Shown one piece after another: positions 60,899-64,000 of a DNA stretch of 64,000 nucleotides. Position numbers and translations under genes: made by a program. The notes under the pieces are model-generated. The model searched no databases. It was not told where the DNA came from and worked only from the letters and a program-made list of their open reading frames with translations. Origin of the DNA: Castellaniella sp049651205 (GTDB taxonomy: Bacteria > Pseudomonadota > Gammaproteobacteria > Burkholderiales > Burkholderiaceae_B); assembly GCF_049651205.1 (NCBI RefSeq), contig NZ_JBASBR010000007.1, forward strand, positions 543,388 through 607,387, read 5' to 3'. Every line of letters begins with the position of its first letter. The stretch's first letter is position 1.

Positions 60899-61495
60899 AT
60901 GAACTCGCTGCCAAAAGCCATCCTGCAACACGCTCGGTCCTTGCCCGAAGGCGGCGTGCTGTCGCCCAAAGAATTTCTCCATCTGGGCAGCCGCTCTGCA
61001 GTGGATCAGGCATTCTCACGCTTCGCCAAACAGGGCAAGCTGCTGCGGGTCGCGCGCGGCGCATACACCGCGCCGGTCAACAGCCGATTCGGCTCGCGCG
61101 CCCCAGCCCCAGAAAAAATCATCCAATCACTGGCAGAACACAACGGTGAAGTCGTCGTGCCGCACGGCGCCAGTGCAGCCAACACGCTTGGCCTGACACA
61201 ACAGGTCCCCATCCGCGAGGTCTACCTGACGTCCGGGCGCACACGCAAGCTGCAAATCGATCACTCAGAAATCCTGGTAAAGCATGCGCCTCGCTGGATG
61301 CTCGCCTTGGGCGAGCGGCAGGCAGGCACCGCCGTCCGGGCGCTGGCCTGGATAGGCCCGGCGTTTGCCCAGCAATCATTGGCATCGCTGCGCCGTACCC
61401 TACCCGCTGCCGAATGGCAGGCACTAGCTTTAGCTCGGGCAGCGCTTCCGGGCTGGATGGCGCAAGCCATCGGCAAGGAAGCAGCCCGTGGCTGA
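60899..61495 (+). CDS. abiEi: AbiEi-family antitoxin (DUF6088-like)
   Basis: The 198-residue protein from ATG 60899 (MNSLPKAILQHARS) has an N-terminal winged-helix region (SPKEFLHLGSRSAVDQAFSR, FAKQGKLLRVARGAYTAP) and a C-terminal part (VVVPHGASAANTLGLTQQVP, VYLTSGRTRKLQID) typical of the AbiEi/DUF6088 antitoxins that control AbiEii nucleotidyltransferase toxins. ATG 60887 adds four residues. It overlaps the toxin gene by 8 bp. The gene looks complete. AbiE systems act by abortive infection and also stabilise mobile elements. Confidence 0.83.
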   Translation: MNSLPKAILQHARSLPEGGVLSPKEFLHLGSRSAVDQAFSRFAKQGKLLRVARGAYTAPVNSRFGSRAPAPEKIIQSLAEHNGEVVVPHGASAANTLGLTQQVPIREVYLTSGRTRKLQIDHSEILVKHAPRWMLALGERQAGTAVRALAWIGPAFAQQSLASLRRTLPAAEWQALALARAALPGWMAQAIGKEAARG

Positions 61496-62084
61496 GTTCT
61501 TCTTCGGCCTGACCCAACAAGACCAACGCGAGGCCCTGGAGTTCGGCCGTGCCAAAACGGGGCGCCCGGCCCACTTGTTGGAAAAGGACATCTGGGTTGT
61601 ATGGATGTTGGGCGCTTTGTTCGACTCGCCGATCGCAACCGACCTGACCTTCAAGGGTGGCACATCATTGTCAAAGGTCTACAAGGTGATCGATCGATTC
61701 TCCGAAGACATCGACTTGACCTATGACATTCGCAAGTTGATTCCCGACCTGACTGGCGAGCAAAGCGATCTGCCAGCCAGTAGAAGCCAGGCCAGCAAAT
61801 GGACCCAGGCCGTGCGGCATAGGCTGCCAGGCTGGATCACACAAAATATACAGCCCGTCATAATGGCAGCCCTGGAACACGCCCAACTGGACGCCCATGC
61901 CGAATTGAGCGGACCCGGCAACGACAAGCTGACGCTGCGGTACCCGGCGTTAGCGCACGGCACGGGCTATGTCGCCCCCGTCATCACCCTGGAGTTCGGT
62001 GCACGCGCTACCGGTGAACCGCACCGGGTACTGCATCCTTCGATGACCTTATGGGCGCATGTGCAGACCTCGAAGCCAAAGTAA
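61488..62084 (+). pseudogene. abiEii: AbiEii-type nucleotidyltransferase toxin, truncated C-terminus
   Basis: The 198-codon frame has the toxin active-site region: TFKGGTSLSKVYKVID (G-S motif) and RFSEDIDLTYD (D-x-D), followed by a typical body to LEFGARATGEPHRV. Intact proteins of this family continue for roughly another 100 residues, including an ERTFWEKAT-like segment that is absent. Here the frame ends abruptly with LHPSMTLWAHVQTSKPK and runs into the direct repeat at 62134. The catalytic motif is intact, but loss of the C-terminal domain probably inactivates the toxin. Confidence 0.75.
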
Positions 62085-62133
62085 ACGGCGCCGTCTGATA
62101 GCAATATCAGCGCAAACCAGAATCCGGTGGACG

Positions 62134-62235
62134 GGTGGTGTTTCCCGATAGGATTGCCGGTGTCATCTTGGTGTATGGCCGGTGTCCGGCCCATTACTCC
62201 GGCCCGTCTACATCGTATTCGGCTACAGGTGTGGC
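62134..62235 (+). repeat. 102-bp direct repeat, copy A
   Basis: The segment starting GGTGGTGTTTCCCGATAGG matches 63437-63538 over 102 positions without gaps, about 86 identical by eye. The two copies bracket the mobF tail and the RelE/Xre toxin-antitoxin remnant. It was not recognised as the end of a known insertion sequence. Confidence 0.8.
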
Positions 62236-62239
62236 AAGC

Positions 62240-62812
62240 ACGCCACGGCACGACCGCATCACGGTCGAAGCGATCAACCAAGCCCAGGCCCAGCAAGCCG
62301 CCATCGAAATCATCCCTCGGACCATGAGCAAGCTCTCGGTTTATCACCTGAATGAGTCCGAACTGTCCGTGGGCAACCAGGTACGCATCACCCGCAACGA
62401 TGCCCAGCATGACCTGGTCAACGGGCAACTTGCCCAGATCGTCGGCATCGAGGCCGATACCGTCACCTTCGAAACCGGCAACCGACAAATCATCCTGCCC
62501 ACCGACCAGCCGCTGCACCTGGACTATGCCTACACCACGACGGCACACCGCGCCCAGGGCCTGACCTGCGACCGGGTACTGTACAACGCGGAAAGCTTCA
62601 GCCGTACCACTGCCCAGGACACCCACTATGTCAGCATTTCACGCGAACGGCACGAGGTCATGGTATTCACCGATGATGCCAACAAGCTGCCCGAGCGGGC
62701 GGATCGATTGAGATACAAGGGACTGGCTCATGACATCGCTGGCTCCGCTCACGTAATGACAGGAATGACAATGGATGCATACGAAGCCGCACTGGAGCTG
62801 CAGGCCCCTTAA
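62240..62812 (+). pseudogene. Second C-terminal fragment of the MobF relaxase/helicase
   Basis: After the direct repeat, the frame reads ITVEAINQAQAQQAAIEIIP, SELSVGNQVRITRNDAQHDL, GIEADTVTFETGNRQIILPT and then YAYTTTAHRAQGLTCDRVLY to the end (ALELQAP). This is the tail of a TrwC-like helicase. Upstream motifs I-IV are missing and the apparent ORF start at 62135 lies in the repeat. It is a longer version of the tail that is fused to the relaxase head at 60515. Confidence 0.75.
62524..62734 (+). repeat. mobF tail repeat, copy 2
   Basis: This is the counterpart of 60515-60725, in the same orientation and of the same length. Recombination between the two would delete or duplicate the abiE pair. 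Confidence 0.85.
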
Positions 62813-62838
62813 ACTACAGCCACTCTGCAAGAGGAAAA

Positions 62839-62857
62839 TATACCCGTATCGGGTATA
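62839..62857. promoter_or_regulatory. Palindromic operator of the RelE/Xre toxin-antitoxin remnant
   Basis: TATACCCG-TAT-CGGGTATA is a perfect 8+3+8 palindrome 15 bp before the toxin start, as expected for autorepression by the Xre-type antitoxin. A ribosome-binding site GAAGGAAG follows. Confidence 0.7.
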
Positions 62858-62872
62858 CTTGAAGGAAGCTTG

Positions 62873-63049
62873 ATGAGCCTGATTCTGAAGAGAAAAGACT
62901 TCGCACGTTGGCAGTCAGCAGAAAAATTGCCAGATTCTGCACTATGCAAAGCCGTCGAAGAAATGGAAAGCGGTCTGATCGACGCTGACTTTTCCTGGAG
63001 CTACCAGCACACGCCTTGTCCAAGGCGCTGGAATCTGGGGTATTACTAG
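62873..63049 (+). pseudogene. RelE/HigB-like toxin, truncated
   Basis: The 58-codon frame (ATG 62873, good ribosome-binding site) reads SLILKRKDFARWQSAEKLPD, SALCKAVEEMESGLIDADF, which is the N-terminal helical part of NadT/RelE-like toxins. These normally continue as DADLGGxxxKKRVAxxGxGKxGGxRTL. Here the sequence changes after DADF to SWSYQHTPCPRRWNLGYY and stops, so the core beta-sheet with the catalytic residues is lost. Confidence 0.7.
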
Positions 63050-63058
63050 AGGTGCATT

Positions 63059-63361
63059 GTGAGCAAAATCATTGAATCCCTGCGCAGCGATCTCGCCACG
63101 CTTCACAACGTCAGGGCGATTGATAAAGTGACGATGCGTGAATTCGACGCAGTCTGCCCGCCGCCCGTGCGAGATCTTAAACCCAGCGACATCAAAAGCC
63201 TGCGTGAAAAGTTGAAGTTCAGCCAACCGGTGTTCGCCCACCATCTGCACACCACGGCATCGACTGTCCGAAAATGGGAGCAAGGGGATACCCGCCCAAC
63301 AGGCCCCGCACTGAAGCTGCTGAACATCATCGCAGACAAGGGGCTACAGGCCATCTTGTAG
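63059..63361 (+). CDS. Xre/HigA-like antitoxin with helix-turn-helix (NadS type)
   Basis: The 100-residue protein starts at GTG 63059 after AGAGGTG. It has a helix-turn-helix in the second half: LKPSDIKSLREKLKFSQPVF, HLHTTASTVRKWEQGDTRP and GPALKLLNIIADKGLQAI. This is the pattern of antitoxins paired with RelE-like toxins encoded just upstream. It looks complete, so this cell keeps an antitoxin whose partner is broken. Confidence 0.8.
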   Translation: MSKIIESLRSDLATLHNVRAIDKVTMREFDAVCPPPVRDLKPSDIKSLREKLKFSQPVFAHHLHTTASTVRKWEQGDTRPTGPALKLLNIIADKGLQAIL

Positions 63362-63436
63362 TCCATCCTGAAAACCCGGCCAGAAGTGCAGCACAACCTG
63401 AAACTCAGTGCAAAACTAGTGTCAGTCAGGTGTGCA

Positions 63437-63538
63437 GGTGGTGTTCCCTCGTAGGATTGCCGGTGTCATCTTGGTGTACTACCGGTGTCCGGCCAATTGC
63501 CCCGGCCTGTCTACATCGCATTCGGCCACACTCGTGGC
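63437..63538 (+). repeat. 102-bp direct repeat, copy B
   Basis: This is the second copy of the repeat at 62134-62235, in the same orientation. It lies 75 bp after the Xre antitoxin gene. Of the rest of 63362-63684, nothing else was recognised. Confidence 0.8.
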
Positions 63539-63684
63539 CGAACTTCCTTCCGCCCGATCAATGGCTTGCGCAATTCCAGCGCCCTATTTGTCCCACAAGC
63601 CGAAAATCGGCAGCAGCCGCGCAATCCATTGATCCACAAAGCCTTTCAGTGATGCCATGATGGATTCTCCTATGGGAGCCGCTA

Positions 63685-63888
63685 TGTCGCCGCGCAGGGG
63701 TGCGCTACCGAAATCCGTACCAGATCCGCCATACCTATGCCAGCACTCTGCCGACCGCCGGGGCTAATCCGTTCCGGCTGGCCCTCCAGATGGGGCACAA
63801 GGATGTAGAGATGATTTTCAAAGTCTATGGTAAATGGATTGACGCGAATTACCAGAAGGCCAAGGCCGCATCTGGCTCTCCATCATGA
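63685..63888 (+). pseudogene. C-terminal fragment of a phage-type tyrosine integrase
   Basis: The frame CRRAGVRYRNPYQIRHTYAS, then LQMGHKDVEMIFKVYGKWID is the end of a site-specific integrase: the His of RHTYAS-like box, the second His in GHKD and Tyr in KVYGKW as nucleophile. The N-terminal two-thirds are missing. A GTG at 63700 allows a 62-residue peptide, but it would not be active. It may be what remains of the original island integrase. Confidence 0.75.
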
Positions 63889-63891
63889 ACG

Positions 63892-63961
63892 GGGGACACC
63901 GACATTCATTAGACTTGTTTTTACGAAGAACACGTTTAATGGAGTCAATGCCGATGTCCCC
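63892..63961. repeat. Imperfect inverted repeat at the right edge of the window
   Basis: GGGGACACCGACATT (63892-63906) and AATGCCGATGTCCCC (63947-63961) pair in 13 of 15 positions around a 40-bp AT-richer centre. It may be the start of an insertion element or repeat that continues beyond the window; the last 39 bases show nothing else. Confidence 0.55.
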
Positions 63962-64000
63962 AATAGATTCTATCCTAGGCATCCACGGTTTGGTGGTGCA

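Noticed and set aside
62134..62235. An end of a known insertion sequence such as an IS21-type element
   Set aside because: No transposase frame or terminal inverted repeat could be tied to either copy, so it is listed only as a direct repeat.
53144..64000. An intact prophage or active conjugative element
   Set aside because: No capsid, portal, terminase or complete transfer genes are present; only TraD, MobF and integrase fragments remain.

Overview
The window reads as a chromosome segment of a betaproteobacterium, most likely of the family Alcaligenaceae. The evidence is a moderately GC-rich, gene-dense sequence, protein families common in Bordetella/Castellaniella/Pusillimonas-type genomes (DUF4148 protein, many solute-binding-protein transporters) and a MobF/TraD conjugative remnant of a proteobacterial type. 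No rRNA, no intact insertion sequence and no CRISPR array was seen. All assignments come from reading the sequence and translations by eye; no database search was run.

Region 1 (1-19,090) is housekeeping and stress functions: a partial trans-sulfuration enzyme, rlmB, rnr, tRNA-Leu(CAG), selU-selD for selenium modification of tRNA, a HerA/DUF853 ATPase, tag, a DUF3293 gene, tRNA-Met, msrPQ for periplasmic methionine sulfoxide repair, a CACHE-GGDEF diguanylate cyclase, an M14 peptidase, a small lipoprotein, an FMN-binding glutamate-synthase-like protein, a phospholipase D/cardiolipin-synthase-like lipoprotein and a zinc alcohol dehydrogenase.

Region 2 (19,241-26,785) is a complete hydroxamate-type xenosiderophore uptake locus: AraC regulator, Fur-box-like site, TonB receptor, FhuF-like reductase, then FhuC, FhuD and a fused double-length FhuB, tightly packed and partly overlapping. 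Region 3 (26,858-37,612) is catabolic: a GntR/enolase-superfamily pair divergent from an aldehyde dehydrogenase, then a hydantoin-utilisation cluster (D-carbamoylase, hydantoin racemase, LysR regulator, four-gene polar amino-acid-type ABC transporter, dihydropyrimidinase/hydantoinase).

Region 4 (37,744-42,980) mixes intact and broken genes: a decayed PrlF-YhaV toxin-antitoxin pair whose toxin runs antisense into arsR, an ArsR/old-yellow-enzyme divergent pair with a palindromic operator, a DUF4148 protein, and an OsmC-YcaO fusion gene sitting between a MarR tail and an old-yellow-enzyme head. Region 5 (42,986-50,269) is a LacI-controlled sugar-acid cluster: TRAP transporter, VOC protein, RuBisCO-like protein and DUF1537 kinase, with no dehydrogenase among them. 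Region 6 (50,316-52,917) returns to ordinary genes (YaiI/DUF188, a small basic protein, an M23 peptidase, a DJ-1/PfpI protein).

Region 7 (about 53,100-64,000) is a genomic island. It starts at a tRNA/tmRNA 3'-end-like fragment plus terminator, a plausible attachment site. It carries conjugation remnants (tail of a TraD/VirD4 coupling protein, a frameshifted and internally deleted MobF relaxase with its tail duplicated). Between the TraD tail and the MobF head lies an AT-richer cargo block of unrecognised genes, three of which carry an R-x4-H HEPN-type RNase motif, plus a two-gene overlapping unit, a two-TM protein coupled to a small GrlR-like protein, and an orphan short tyrosine recombinase. 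Further right are an AbiEi/AbiEii pair with a truncated toxin, a RelE-like toxin remnant with an intact Xre antitoxin, a 102-bp direct repeat and an integrase C-terminal fragment. This island cargo is the best candidate in the window for an undescribed (probably anti-phage or stability) system.
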